Below are positions 35,133-47,600 of a stretch of DNA of 64,000 nucleotides, piece after piece. The stretch spans positions 4,882,001 through 4,946,000 of the forward strand of contig JBAJFE010000004.1 of NCBI GenBank assembly GCA_037903355.1, in the 5' to 3' direction. The notes under the pieces were generated by a model. It had not been told where the DNA came from. It did no database searches and was given only the letters and a program-made list of their open reading frames with translations. This DNA is from Trichuris trichiura. Taxonomy: Eukaryota; Nematoda; Enoplea; Trichinellida; Trichuridae. Both the position numbers and the translations under genes were made by a program. Each line of letters starts with the position of its first letter. The stretch's first letter is position 1.

Positions 35133-38100
35133 TTAAAAGCAAATTAGTTGTCGATCATTATTTTCTTGAGTAGTAGCAGAAGAACTGCTACTAGAGCCCA
35201 CAGCTAATGTTAAATACTGAACACCAAGAGACAATTCTAAGTTGCGCAAGTCATCATACAGTGTTTGGTCATGAAGCCAAGAGTGTGCTAGACACTGTTC
35301 TATTGTAAGGCGTTCTTCAATCTGCAAAACGGCGTTTCAATTTACAGCTGAAATGAAAATCACAATAATGCAATACCGAAACTCTCAGTAATTTGCCAAT
35401 GAGGTCGACGGCTTCAGTCGATATTTCACTCCATGGGTTGGAAGGATACATGAAATCCGCGTTTTGAATCTGATCAGCAATATCTTCGCCTTCATTAAAT
35501 GGAAACGTTCCGCTAAGTGTAACGTAAATGACTACGCCAAGGGACCACATGTCCAACCGCTTGTTGTAACCTGCAAAAGAGAAGTCAGAACCCCCCTGTA
35601 GGTTCTACTTTTCTTGCTAACCTTTCTTTTGTAGAACCTCAGGAGCCAAATAAGCTGGAGTACCCACAACGGTTCTTCGGAACGTATTTTCATCAATAAT
35701 TCGTGCATAGCCAAAATCGCATAACTTTGTTTGCGGAAAATTAGTTTCCACCGAATTTAAAAGTACATTTTCTGGCTTCAGATCACAGTGGGCAATGTCA
35801 TGGGCATGTAAGTATTCAAGTGCTTTCAGGATCTGCACAATTAAAAACTTTGTGACTCGTTCGCAAAGCCGTCCCAGCCGGCTGCTGAGGATCATTTCCA
35901 GCATATCTCCCTCCATTTTTTCCATTACTACAAAGACTCGGTCAAGTGTTTCAAACATGGCCTCCAATGTAATGATCCCAGGATATTTGATTATCTGAAG
36001 AATTGCCACTTCAGATCGAAGCTGCTCTTTCTGCTTTCGACCAAAGCGACTTTTCAAAATCACTTTGATGGCCACCCGGCGGCCTGAGCTTTAACGTTGA
36101 AATAAAATGGTAATTATCAGATGCTGCAAAACAAAACAGTACAGTTCACCTGCGGTGCACACCACCGTAGACGGTACCAAATTGGCCGGACCCAAGTTCT
36201 TCATGCTGATTGACCTGGAACATACCGCTAAATTCGATTGCCACTTGATTGCCATGCATATTCTGCTCCATGCCAGAAGACGAGGAGCACGAGAGGCCAA
36301 CGCGGTCGCAGGTAACCGGCAATGGCATCAGAGCACGGTGAATTGCAGCAAACCATCGTTGCGCCATGGCCATTCCAAGCCCTGACTCACGACGAGGCAA
36401 AGGACAAGGTATGGTTACACAGCTTTCTTTCGTTTCCTTCGTGTACCATTCTAAGTTTTCGCCTGGAATGCAAACATCCTAGCATTAACTTTAAGTGGCG
36501 AACATAATAGCAGTGTTGCTGCACTGCTGTACTTGAGCATATGGTAATAGTCAATGGCCATTTTACAAAGCTGAGCACTAGTCCAAAACTGAAAAAGAGC
36601 TTACCAACGTAAAATATAACCTGGTTGGTCAAAATTTCGAAACAATGCGGTGGACCATCTGGATTAATCGGCGGTCCGCTGTAAAGCCGGATATTGCGTA
36701 TGTCGCTGAACGGTATGAATTTGTAACATCGTGGAGTCCCATGTGAACTATGATGCAGAGCAATGCCTGCCGTATCCATCAGCCAATAATGCCTCTTGCG
36801 AGCTTGGTTGAAATTGGTGAAGTGAAGTAACCATCCTTCAAGAACGATCGGAGAGTTGCGCATACGACTCTGTCTAACGCTAGCTTGCCCAGGTATGCGA
36901 GCCAGCTGAATTAGTTCGCCTGGCCTGAGCAAGAGTTTAGCAGGTAAATGTATTAAGAAATTTTGACAACAACGTACATGATCTCTTCATTGCTCCCGCT
37001 ATTGCTGGTAGAAGAGCACTTCGATGGATCAAAAAACCCGTCATTGACAACTCGAGAAAATTTGTCATCGTGATCAACGCCTTCTGCTGTAGATTCGTTA
37101 TTGCCCAGTGCCTAAGAAATAAAAATGATAAACGTTTGTGCTGAGCGTTTGTTTTCCCACAGTCGCACAAACATGAAACCTCAAACCTTGCTCAGAAACC
37201 GAATTTTCAATCATATTTCAGTATAATATTTCAAGTTTACCGCATTTCTCTTTCGAATTTTATTCATTTTTCCGTTTCTAGCTTTTTCAGATTGAATGAA
37301 ACTACTTCTATAAAGAGTAAGTTTTTTCTGTTTTATCCCGCAGGTCGCGACCTCGTCCTACATCTGAGGATTCCTTCGTGGCGTTACACCTGTGCTCTGA
37401 TAACCGTGCAAGGCAAGGCGAGCTCTGAAATAAAAAGTCCACAAGAATTAGACAGGCATCATAGCTACGCTCAACAGAAAATTTACTATCAATGAGATGA
37501 GACACGAAGCTTACCTCTCTCTCCTCCTAAGTAAACTTTAAAATTTCAGTAACAAAAGATTTTTGTAAAAGTTGCTAACATGCACAACTGTTTTGCAATA
37601 TACTATGACTAATGCTTTCTTAAAACCGAAGGCACAAGGAGAGTCATCAGTATGCACAGCAAATAAACAGTTCAGGAGATCGATCTTAAACGTCTGCAGT
37701 TGACAGAACTACAGAAGAGATAACCCAATAGAAAGCTACAGCCTAACACAAGTTGAATTAGCCTAACTGCAAGATTCTCTGTTGTCTCAGACAAAAGCTT
37801 CCATTGTACAAATCACGACAACTATTTTAACCGTATCATGACTGAAAATGATTTACACTTCAATGAAGGGAGTTTAAATCTTCAGAAATTTTTGAATTAT
37901 TCTCAAACTTATACCACTGGTTACAGTGGCACTAATGCCACTTTAAACGCCTGTAGATAGGTAGCCTAGTTGCCTCATCTTTCAGTGCTTACAACCATTG
38001 TGATGTTGAAAAGTTCTTTCGTGAAACATAAATTGGTCACAGATTTTGTTAACACTAAACATTTTAATGCCGTAGTCAGTCTCCACTACAATTTTTTTAA

Positions 38101-39708
38101 AGGCGGAGGCACTTTTGATAAACGAATACGCCCTATTGAGGTTGAAATTCTTTGGTCATTGGTAGCCTTCAGCGAACTGTACTTAAGCGACGTATGGGCA
38201 CCTAGCAGAAACACTATTGCCTGTTTGCATGAATGAGAATGGTACACACCAAACAGGCAGGTTCCGGAACCCACGACTGGACCTACGTTCTGTCGTTACA
38301 AATCTCTGTCCTACGTCTAAAATCTTCAGCCAAAATAATTACTTCAATCATTAATACTCTGTGCAGATACAACTAGTTTAGTTTTAGAAGCTCTTCTGCT
38401 GCGAAACTTTGATGACACACTTGCCCAGTCAACAGAGCAAAAGTTATAAGTATCAATAAACAAATTTTCTCAGAAAATACTAAGTTTTGCCAGTAACGGA
38501 CTGATATACTTCTCTATGCAGGGCAGCAAGTAATAGATGCGCTCAACTCAATGTAAAGTTAGATGTCCACTGTTAGTTGATCCGCTGAAGACTGTGCAGG
38601 AGTCACCTAAACTCTGGTTGCCCTGGTTGCCCAACGTTTGTGTTCTTTAAAACGAGACTCTTCTGGAATAAATGTATTTACTTTACATAAAATTGCCTTT
38701 CCCCGTACCAAAACGCGATGTTTTTAAAGTTAGATGTCAACATAATCCACTTGATGAGATGACAGGAATCAGTGACTGATACAACCATTTCTGCTTTCAA
38801 TGCCTTTGCATACGCAGTGCAATCCATAGAGAACTTTCATGCGAATACAGACCACAAAACTTAAGGTACGATAATTATAAAACCTCAAGCGTGCAGACTA
38901 TTAAATTCATTAATCGACAAGATGACGTCGGTGCATTGCTGTACTTCATCTTACGAACAGCCTATCGCAGCTTTAAAAAATGGCTACAGAGCTGAAATTT
39001 ATACGAATAAAAATATGTTACCTGCGAATTCAAGGCTCGGCAGTCGAGAGTTAAATTTGAAGCGCATTTCTTATGCACGTTCACTCTACAGTCGCGACAT
39101 TGCAACCCTTGACGGACTAGGCCGACAAGCAGGTTGTTACAATGTTTACAAACTGTCGGCTTCTTGTAAGTGTGAACCATGAAAGTGTGTGGCAAGCTGA
39201 ACATACCCATAGTGCTATCGTCCGCAAAACCATTAACCGACTGAGCAACGGCGCAGTTATTGCGAGGGGCAATTGCGCAGTTCTTGTGGAAGGTCAGGTG
39301 GCACTTGGAACATTTGAGCCCTTGGCGTACAAGGCCTAATAATATCTCACCACAGTAATCGCAGAAAGTTGGTGCGTAGTAAGTCTGCACGCTGAGTGCA
39401 TGTGGCGCCACGAGCTGTTCATTGCGATTTGCTATGACGACTTCAACTGTGCATCCGTTCGTTATCTGTGCAGGTGAAGACAGCAACTGTAATACGTTGT
39501 TAGTGTCGTAATTGTGTAAAAACAAAAGCACTCGATCGGCTACACATCCCTGGTTTGGACAACACTTTCTAATCAAGCCCATTGCCTGTTCAAGTAAGTA
39601 GGCACTGTCAAGCGTTTCACGCTGCGCATTGACGAATTCCTTATGAACACCCATTTGGAGCGTAAAGCACACAATGCTCTTGCTACCTTCTCCAAACGTA
39701 GCGGTCAT
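35133..39708 (-). CDS. dkf-1: Protein kinase D (DKF-1-like), eight exons
   Basis: Exons on the minus strand are 39708-39022, 37424-37362, 37111-36978, 36924-36605, 36381-36150, 36088-35622, 35570-35377 and 35321-35133. All introns are GT-AG, and the phases sum to 762 codons including the stop. Protein kinase D is a diacylglycerol- and PKC-activated Ser/Thr kinase. Domains: an N-terminal ubiquitin-like region (about 10-95), C1a (about 103-152, HALSV...C) and C1b (about 174-223, HTFMV...C) zinc fingers, a PH domain (about 315-430) and the kinase. The kinase shows [11 protein letters not shown], the VAIK Lys, HCDLKPEN (family-typical for HRD), DFG and GTPAYLAPE. The activation loop reads [13 protein letters not shown], with Thr at both positions where human PKD1 has Ser. 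The 63-bp second exon is least certain, with a weak GTAGGA donor. The first intron is 1.6 kb; the others are 50-250 bp. Confidence 0.92.
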
Positions 39709-42464
39709 TGGCGATCAACAGCAAACTAAATGTATTAATACAAGCGTGGAAAAATACACGTAAAACTGCTATTTCATTCTTACTTCTTAACGAAAAAGAT
39801 CAGCAATTACGCGCATACGTTTTCTACAAACGACATCAAACGACCGACTAATTTAGCGCAGAAATAATCCGTGCTATGATCGAAACTGAACAAATTATAT
39901 CGACACGTACAGACGAAATGTGCTTATAAATTTATCTGCTTCGATTTAATGCACTACGGCGTCAAGGTAAGCTTCCCGCTATTTTCAACCGCCGTTTTAT
40001 CTGCACCAATGTTTCTCAAGGGGTGATGTCTTATCTCCCCTCAGGACGAAATTCTAGATTTGGGTGGCGGCGACAGAAGATTTTAAGGGATGACAGGGCA
40101 TCTGTGCAGCGAATAGAACTTTGTGGATGCATATGCACAGTAGAACATCGTAAGAGGACAAACAGGAACGTTATGCCAACACGCCAGTATCAAGTGGCCT
40201 TGCCAGATGAGTAAATCACCCCAACGTGAATCACAGAGCCAGGACGCTGTTTGAATATGGAAATTGTACGGCTTATCGTTCGTCGGGCGTTTACCCTGAT
40301 GTCAGATAAAGGTTTCTATGACAGCACGGTCCCACAACACGTCTATATCCCGCCAATTTTCTATTGATTAGAGAATACCGTCAGCCAATGAAATCGGGGG
40401 GTAATGACGACGTGCGCTTGGGAAACGCTGATCTGAACAATTCTACTGCTTTGAAACCACGTTTCATTGAATGGAAACACTTTTGCAAAGGAAGGTGCAG
40501 TACTACCTCGACTTCAGAGGGGAGCCTTAAGGGAAGTATAAACCAAAATGAAATGAAACGGGACAGCCAAGTTGCAACGAGACAGAGGAGTTATAAAGTA
40601 TTATCCATGCGACTGTCACAGCGCAATTGAATATATGCACTACCACTTGCAAAATGGGACATCGCGCAGCGTGTCGATGGCAGCCGTAAAATGCGATCTG
40701 AGAAAAAGTTGGACGGCGACTAGTTCTTAAGACCAGGCCGGTTTGTTAGGAAATGAGAAACGACGAACTGGCTCTCTAACTTGTGTTGTTCCAGAGGAGG
40801 TTAGCAATCATAAAACTTTCTACATCATGAGCTATATAAAGAAACTTATAAATGCAAAAGTCACAGCGTAAAGTTCCAAAACTCAGTAACTGAACAGCTC
40901 GTGCAATCGCAGATAAGAACATGGAAAGCAGGATTGGTTTATGAACGGCCTACCTGCTGATACAGTGTGAAGGAAAAACAGAAAATATCGACAGAACCAC
41001 GATATGGTAACTAGACATCCAAACGCCTCGTTTTAGTCAACACTTTTATAAATTCACCTTACCGGCCGTCACGAGACAATAATAAATGAATTAACGAGGC
41101 AGGGGTAGCAGATCTACAAAACACTCAGAAAAATCCTGCACAGTTGATTTATAACGCATAGCTTAAATGTTACTGAAACGCAAAGCAACGCCCTGATAGT
41201 TTAAAGAGAGAAAGTCAGCCAATAAAAGTTCAGTAAGCTGAGTGCGTCATCTTTAAAGTGCACGTAGTGACAACGCGCATAAAAAGGTGAAGTTTAACGG
41301 TTCCAATTGGCCAAAAGAATGAATCATATGAAATGTGCCCAACAATTCTGCTTAATGAACGATAGTTAAGACTCCTTCGGATTAAAGCCACTTTTTCCAC
41401 TCGTTTCTATCCTGCAGACGGGAAACAAAATATGGTCAAGCTTATCAACTTTCAGTAAAACAAATCGTGAATAACACAACCACTGATGCAAGTAGGTTCC
41501 AAAGCCTTAAAACGTCACATAGCAATTAGTTTTCTTAATTGCCTGCGAGTGGTCCCAAAATTTAAATTCGGAAAATCTTAAGTCGATCAGTAGATGCTTA
41601 ATAAAACTCAACTTATTATGATCAAGCTAACTGCAGAATTTCTATGAACAAAGAAATTAGTACTAGATCATTAGTAATTCCAGCCGTTAAATCACGTACA
41701 AAAATATTCGTTAAAACCATTATAAAAGAGAAAATAACCATTCAGCAGATGAAAATAACGAACTGTATTCTTACTGCACCATGACTTAACCAAAATGAAG
41801 ACGGTTATATTACTCCCTAAACGCGTTACTCTAAACGCAACCATTCCAACATTAGGTTACTGTTAACGAGCAGTGTGCAAGTACGCGTCATGTTTAGTAA
41901 TGTTCTTTCTACGTAGCTTAACTATTACTTAAAATGTGCACTGCTTTTAGTATTACCGGCATGGCAGCGTTAGAACCATGTCATCGTACAGCTGTTCTTC
42001 TAGTTCAAACTGGCGCTAAAAACCTCAGAAAACCAACTTGCGTATTGTTAGAGTAGTTTAGTTACAGCGTCGTATGCTTTGCTGTAAATGACATAAGACG
42101 TCTATCACGTGTGCTTCAAGGAATATTCGCATGACTTTGGTTTTAAATCACTACGTGTTACTGATGTTGTAATATTTTGCCTTGTTCAACTATGTTTCCA
42201 CAGAATTCTGCAAACCCTGACAGTTTGTTTTTAAAGAAGAAGGGAAAGCTGTAGACGTTTCAATCTGATTTGTCATGGGGGTACCTTGATAAAGAATTTA
42301 ACAGGTTTACTAAAGGAAAAAACTAATTTGGAACGCAAGATTAGCCTTCCTCTGCTGTTTTCCAAATAAAGTATAGTTAAACTTTTTTTAAATGGATAAA
42401 CCTAAAGAGACGTCTTGCACATGTTGAGGACTGGTCGAGACAGACCTTCTGCTTCGTTTTTTAT
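39709..42464. other. No gene recognised
   Basis: Upstream of the kinase start. The kinase promoter and any 5' untranslated exon should lie at the beginning of this stretch, but no specific element can be identified. Nothing else is supported. Confidence 0.4.
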
Positions 42465-42466
42465 TA

Positions 42467-42799
42467 CAGTAAAACCCCCGTAATTTGACCACCCAACAGA
42501 CTGAGGAAAACTGGTCAACATAGGGCGGTGGTCAGCATAGGAGGCTGTGGGTATAAATGGCTCAGCTGAATACATTGCAGTTGAACCTCCGTAAGTTCTC
42601 CATTCAACAGACTGGTCAACTTACAGTGAACAAACTAGCATTGCGTCCATTTACCACGTCACAACCGAAGAGGTCAACTTCCCACTTACGGAGGTTGTCC
42701 TTGCGCTTATTAACGTGCAGACAAATCAACTGATCAAACTTCGGTCAACTTAGGGAGGTGGTCACCATATGGGAGTGGTCAACTTCAGGGGTTTTACTG
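42467..42799. mobile_element. Tigger/pogo-type MITE with internal rearrangement (333 bp)
   Basis: CAGTAAAACCCCC opens it and GGGGTTTTACTG closes it, with TA before (42465-42466) and CA after, a decayed TA duplication. Its left 110 bp are the reverse complement of about 8170-8260 in the Tigger remnant. At 42581 a second terminus-like CAGTTGAACCTCCGTAAG appears inside, so two family members or a duplicated end are fused. Confidence 0.65.
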
Positions 42800-42843
42800 C
42801 ATTAACTCGTTGCCACATCGGACAGGTACATCTTGTTAACATA

Positions 42844-43236
42844 AGTAGGTACTTGGGATCTCTGTTATTATCAGCCCGGCGGAAGTTGAGACGGCAGTAT
42901 CAAAGCGTAATTGGCTACTCAACTGTGTAATATATTGTGATTAGCGGCACAACGGGAGGGACGTAATCGTCAGGTTTAGTGAACACTTGCAGAGTTGTTG
43001 GTGCGGCAGCACAATAGAGCATCAGTAGCGCACTCTTTTTTGTCAACCGCGCTAATGTTTCACAATAACAATCCTACACAAAGATCACCATACCACGCTC
43101 CTCATGTTCAGTCTTGAGCTTAGGCTAGGGCATCAGTTGAAGTAGAGATACGCTTAGCAGATACGCTATTGACCTCCTTTGAAGTTGCCGCCTCAACTTC
43201 CACCAGGCCGATAATAACAGAGACCCGGTACTTGCT
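42844..43236. mobile_element. TA-flanked inverted-repeat MITE (393 bp)
   Basis: The first 75 bases and the last 70 are inverted copies sharing CTCTGTTATTATC and GGAAGTTGAG blocks. TA lies directly outside both ends (42842-42843 and 43237-43238). The ends read AGTAGGTACTTGG and, reversed, AGCAAGTACCGGG. No coding sequence. A Tc1/mariner-superfamily derivative is likely from the TA site. Confidence 0.6.
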
Positions 43237-43238
43237 TA

Positions 43239-44389
43239 GTCTTCAAGGCTGGCTGACAGTTTTAGATAGGACTCCTTCGCCTAGCTTAGCAATGTACCGA
43301 GCCCAGGTATTTTAGAGCAGGCAAGCACAGGTCAGTCAAATGGGTACAATTTTACGTAGATGTGGACCTATTAACTGCAAGGAAGTGGTCCATCTCTTGG
43401 TTTAAAACTAAACTTCAACAACTTTTCTCTTATCGGTTCTAAAGTGAAAGTAGAACAAATAATAGAGGTGCTATAACATGAAACATAATTAGCCTTGTGC
43501 AACAGTTTGCCCTTATTCAAACAGCTGTGTGTCTCCAGATCGTATTTGTATTTTAGGTTAAGAACAATATCAACATTCCCCATGTTTGTCCATTTTGCAT
43601 TTCATCCTAAGTTTAATTAAAAATGATGAGCTGAACTCTGCTACGCGTGGTGCATACTGTTTAAGAAGGATATGAACTTTCGGTCGATTTTATCTTGAAT
43701 ACTTATTTTGAGAACAAATGCTCCAGTGAAGTACGCAAACATGCCTTCCTGTGATAATAAGGAAAAAACAGCATGAAATTGATGGCACCTTTCCTGCTCA
43801 ATTTTCACCATACTAAAACTTGAGACACTGAGCAGTACACCTGTTTAACTTTACTGAGGCGCTCGTTACTCCTCTGTCCTGTGATTACATGGATGGACTT
43901 CAGTAAAGGCGTATTAAAAATACACGAAAAGGCCGTGCCACAAGTTTGGGGGCGAAAGTGATACTTGCAGCAAGCATGCACAGGAACAAATTTAGTAAAA
44001 TAGCCGGAAAATAGTTTAGTAAACGCACGTTTTTCTAAGGATAATTTTTGCTGTGCCCGCCTGATATCCCTGTGCTATTCCTGCTTTGATCAGGGGTGAC
44101 AGGTCTACGATCAGCTCTGTTCCCTGAGAAGATTTTGTTGATGCCATGAAGGAAAATAGTTGATTACACCCATACAGAACGCTGTCATAATCCTTGAAGC
44201 ATACTTTCTCAAGGTTTTAAACTGTTCAAAAAGGTATGAAAGGAAACGAGGTATCCCCACTTCTAGGTACTTTACTCTGAGGGTAAAACTGACTGCCGTT
44301 CTATTAGTTCCATCTGTAGGCTCTTCTACCTCGGTAACGTCAAAGGTGAATGGCACTAAGAATAATATAAATTAGTGTTCAAAAGAACA
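43239..44389. other. No gene recognised
   Basis: Intergenic sequence up to the copia insertion site; nothing supported. Confidence 0.4.
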
Positions 44390-44394
44390 GAAGT

Positions 44395-44593
44395 TGTTGG
44401 AATTTAGGTGGCCGAAGTGAAAGATATCGCAGGGAGTTTAATAGTTTAATCTGCAGCGACGTGAGAGAAGAGAGAGAGAAGCCAGACTAACCGGAAAGAC
44501 ACATAGGCAGAAAAGTAGAGTACCGTATCATAGACAGCGTGCGCAGGTATGCGCTGGTGAATAGGTGTCAGAGGATCGTCGTACCCTCCAACA
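44395..44593 (-). repeat. 3' LTR of the copia element
   Basis: 199 bp, TG...CA. It contains an A/G-rich tract (GAGAGAAGAGAGAGAGAAG on the plus strand) and is identical to the right LTR. Confidence 0.95.
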
Positions 44594-44634
44594 CCCTTCC
44601 TCGACGATACGAGGGCGGACAACACTATTCACCA

Positions 44635-47600
44635 CTATTGTAGTCCTAGTAACTTCGAGTAACGATTAAACGTATCTTTGCCAAGCGGCTTTGTGAGGAC
44701 ATCAGCTGGCATCTCGTTCGATGGACAGTATAGCAGTGAAACTACTTCTGACTCGCAAAGATCACGTAAGTAGTGGTGCCTCACATCAATGTGCTTGGTG
44801 CGCTGACTGCATCGATCTGACTGGGCTAACTTTATGCAACTTTGATTGTCCTCGTAGATTTCCGTAGGTCCATCCAGTGGTAACTCCATATCTGCGAGTA
44901 GCTGCCTAAGCCATTGTAACTCTCTGCAGGCTTCTGACGCAGCAACATATTCTGCTTCAGTTGAAGACATGGCTACAATACTTTGTTTCTTGCTCGACCA
45001 AGCAATCGTCGAGTAGCCAATCTGGAACACGTAACCGGAAGTTGACTTTCTGTCTGCGTGGTCACCGGCCCAATCGGCATCCACGAAACCTGCCAACTTA
45101 ATGTTTCCTTCTGAGGAGAAACGCAATTTCCGGCATACAGATCCTGCAAGGTAGCGTATTACACGCTTAACCGATTTCCAATCGGACTGAGTCGGTGACT
45201 CTACACGCCGACATAACTGGCCAACAGCAAATGCTATGTCTGGCCGTGACACAGCCGCTAAATACAAGAGAGATCCTACTGCCTTTCTGAATTCAGCATT
45301 TTCAGACAATGTCGGACTCTCTTCTATTGGTGAAGACAAAAAATTTGTTTCCATAGGCGTGGCTACTGGCTTTGCATCGAGTAATCCATACTCCTTTACT
45401 AGCTGGCAAATTTTTCTTGCCTGATGGAGAAGAAACGAACCGTCTTCTTCTCGTTCCACTTGAATTCCTAAGTATTGTTTTACCTCACCGAGATCCTTGA
45501 TCTCAAAGTAGCCACTTAACTGTCGTCCGATACGGCCAGTCAATTCCGGTGATACACTAGCTACCAACAGATCGTCAACGTAAAGAAGCACATATGTGAC
45601 TGCATTGCTATTTTCTTTCCGTGAGAAAAGACACGGATCAGCACGATTGGGTCGAAAACCTATTTTTCTCAGAGCTGTGGTGGCAACTTGGTTCCATGTA
45701 CGTGCTGACTGCTTAAGGCCATACAAACTGCGATGAAGCCGGAGGGCCTTTCCTTCAGTAGCTTGTTGTTTGAAACCTGGTGGTAGTTCCATAAAAATTT
45801 CCTTATCCAGTTTACCATTCAAGTATGCAGTTTTGACATCGATGTGTCGTACGTGCATTCCTTTGATGGCAGCGATCGCGAAAAGAGTTCGCACGGTCTC
45901 ATGCCGCACAACTGGAGCGAACGTTTCGTCATAATCGCGACCATGTATCTGTGTGAACCCGCGGGCCACCAATCTTGCTTTGTACGTGTAGATTTTTCCA
46001 TGCTCGTCACGTTTCAGCTTAAAAACCCATTTCGCAGAAATTGGTCGTTTGCCAACTGGAAGATCAACAACTTCCCAAACATCATGGCTTTCGAGCGCAT
46101 TTAATTCTGCATCCACTGCTTCCAACCATTTTTCACGTTCTGTCGCTGGAAGCTGTAGCATCTCGTCCCAAGATGCTGGTTCCTTCGGATCACAGTCTAC
46201 TACCTTCCAAATGTAGTCGTCAGAAAAATGCCGTCTCACGCGACGCTCATCTTTCGCCGCTATACGTTCTGACCGACGCAATCCCACAACGGGAGCAGGT
46301 GTAGATCCATCCGAAGCTGTATCGCTGGATTCCTCATGTTTCGCATTTATGTCCTCCTTCGGCGGCAAAACATTAGAGGACCTATCTCCAGCGTGATCCT
46401 TCCATTCGTCCATGTTCACCATCTTTTGCGGTGAACCTTTACTGTGAGAGTTTTTCCAGTGTTTCGTCTGGTCTGACCACGATTGCGTGGGGCCTTCAAT
46501 TATCCGCACGCTTCGACTATACCAGACACGAGCCGTTTTTGGGTCCAGAATTCGGTAACCTTTAACTGTGTTACCGTAACCAATAATCACTCCTTCCATG
46601 GCCCTTTCACTCAACTTTCGCCGACGCTCTGTTGGCACGAAACTGTAAGCTTTGGAGCCGAACACGCGAAGGTGGCTCACATCAGGTTTACGGCCGTAAA
46701 AATGCTCAAAAGGTGTCTTCGACAGACTTCTACTGGGCAGTCTGTTCTGCAAGTAAGCAGCGGTCACTACTGCTTCACCCCAAAAACGCATTGGCAGCCG
46801 AGCGTCTGATAGCATACAACGCACCATTTCAGTAAGAGTGCGATTCTTTCGTTCTGCTACGCCATTCTGTTGTGGCGTGTAGGGAATCGTAAGCTGATGC
46901 TCGATGCCATGCAGTTTAAAATAAGTTTCCAGAAACTTGGTGACATACTCACGACCATTGTCGGAACGAAATACCGTTGGTTTTCGGCCGAAACGGTTGC
47001 ACATCTTTGCAACATAGTTTTTGATTGCATTAATGACTCCATCCTTCGACTTCAGTAGATGAACATCAGTGAATCGTGAGTAGTCATCAATAAGCGTTAA
47101 AAAATACCGATGACCTGACGGCGTTTCTACGGGCATTGGCCCACACAAGTCACTATGAATTAGTTCCATCGGTTTCTTAGCCCTGGTTTCACCTTTTGGA
47201 AAGGGGAACGCTGTCATCTTCCCTTTGAAGCATGTTTCGCAAACTGGCCTTTCGCAGTCGCGCTCATTCATTCTTAATCCAACAACCATTTTTCTTTTCC
47301 AGAGCTTCCGAATAGCCTCAAAATCGCGGTGGCCAAATCTTCGGTGCCATATACTTAACGAGTTATCGAGAGCATTCGCAGCATATGCACATAGTCTCGT
47401 TGGCTGCGTATCCTGTGAACTTACAAGGTCTAGCTCGTACAGTGCACCGTTGTCCTTTGCGCAGGCAAACAACTTGCTCTCACCTGTGAGAGACCGTTTT
47501 GAAATAGTACACACTCCCTTTTTAATTTCAATCTCGTAGCCTGCTTTGTCCAACATCTTAACTGACAAGAGGCTTCCGTTCAGCGACGGCACGTATAAAA

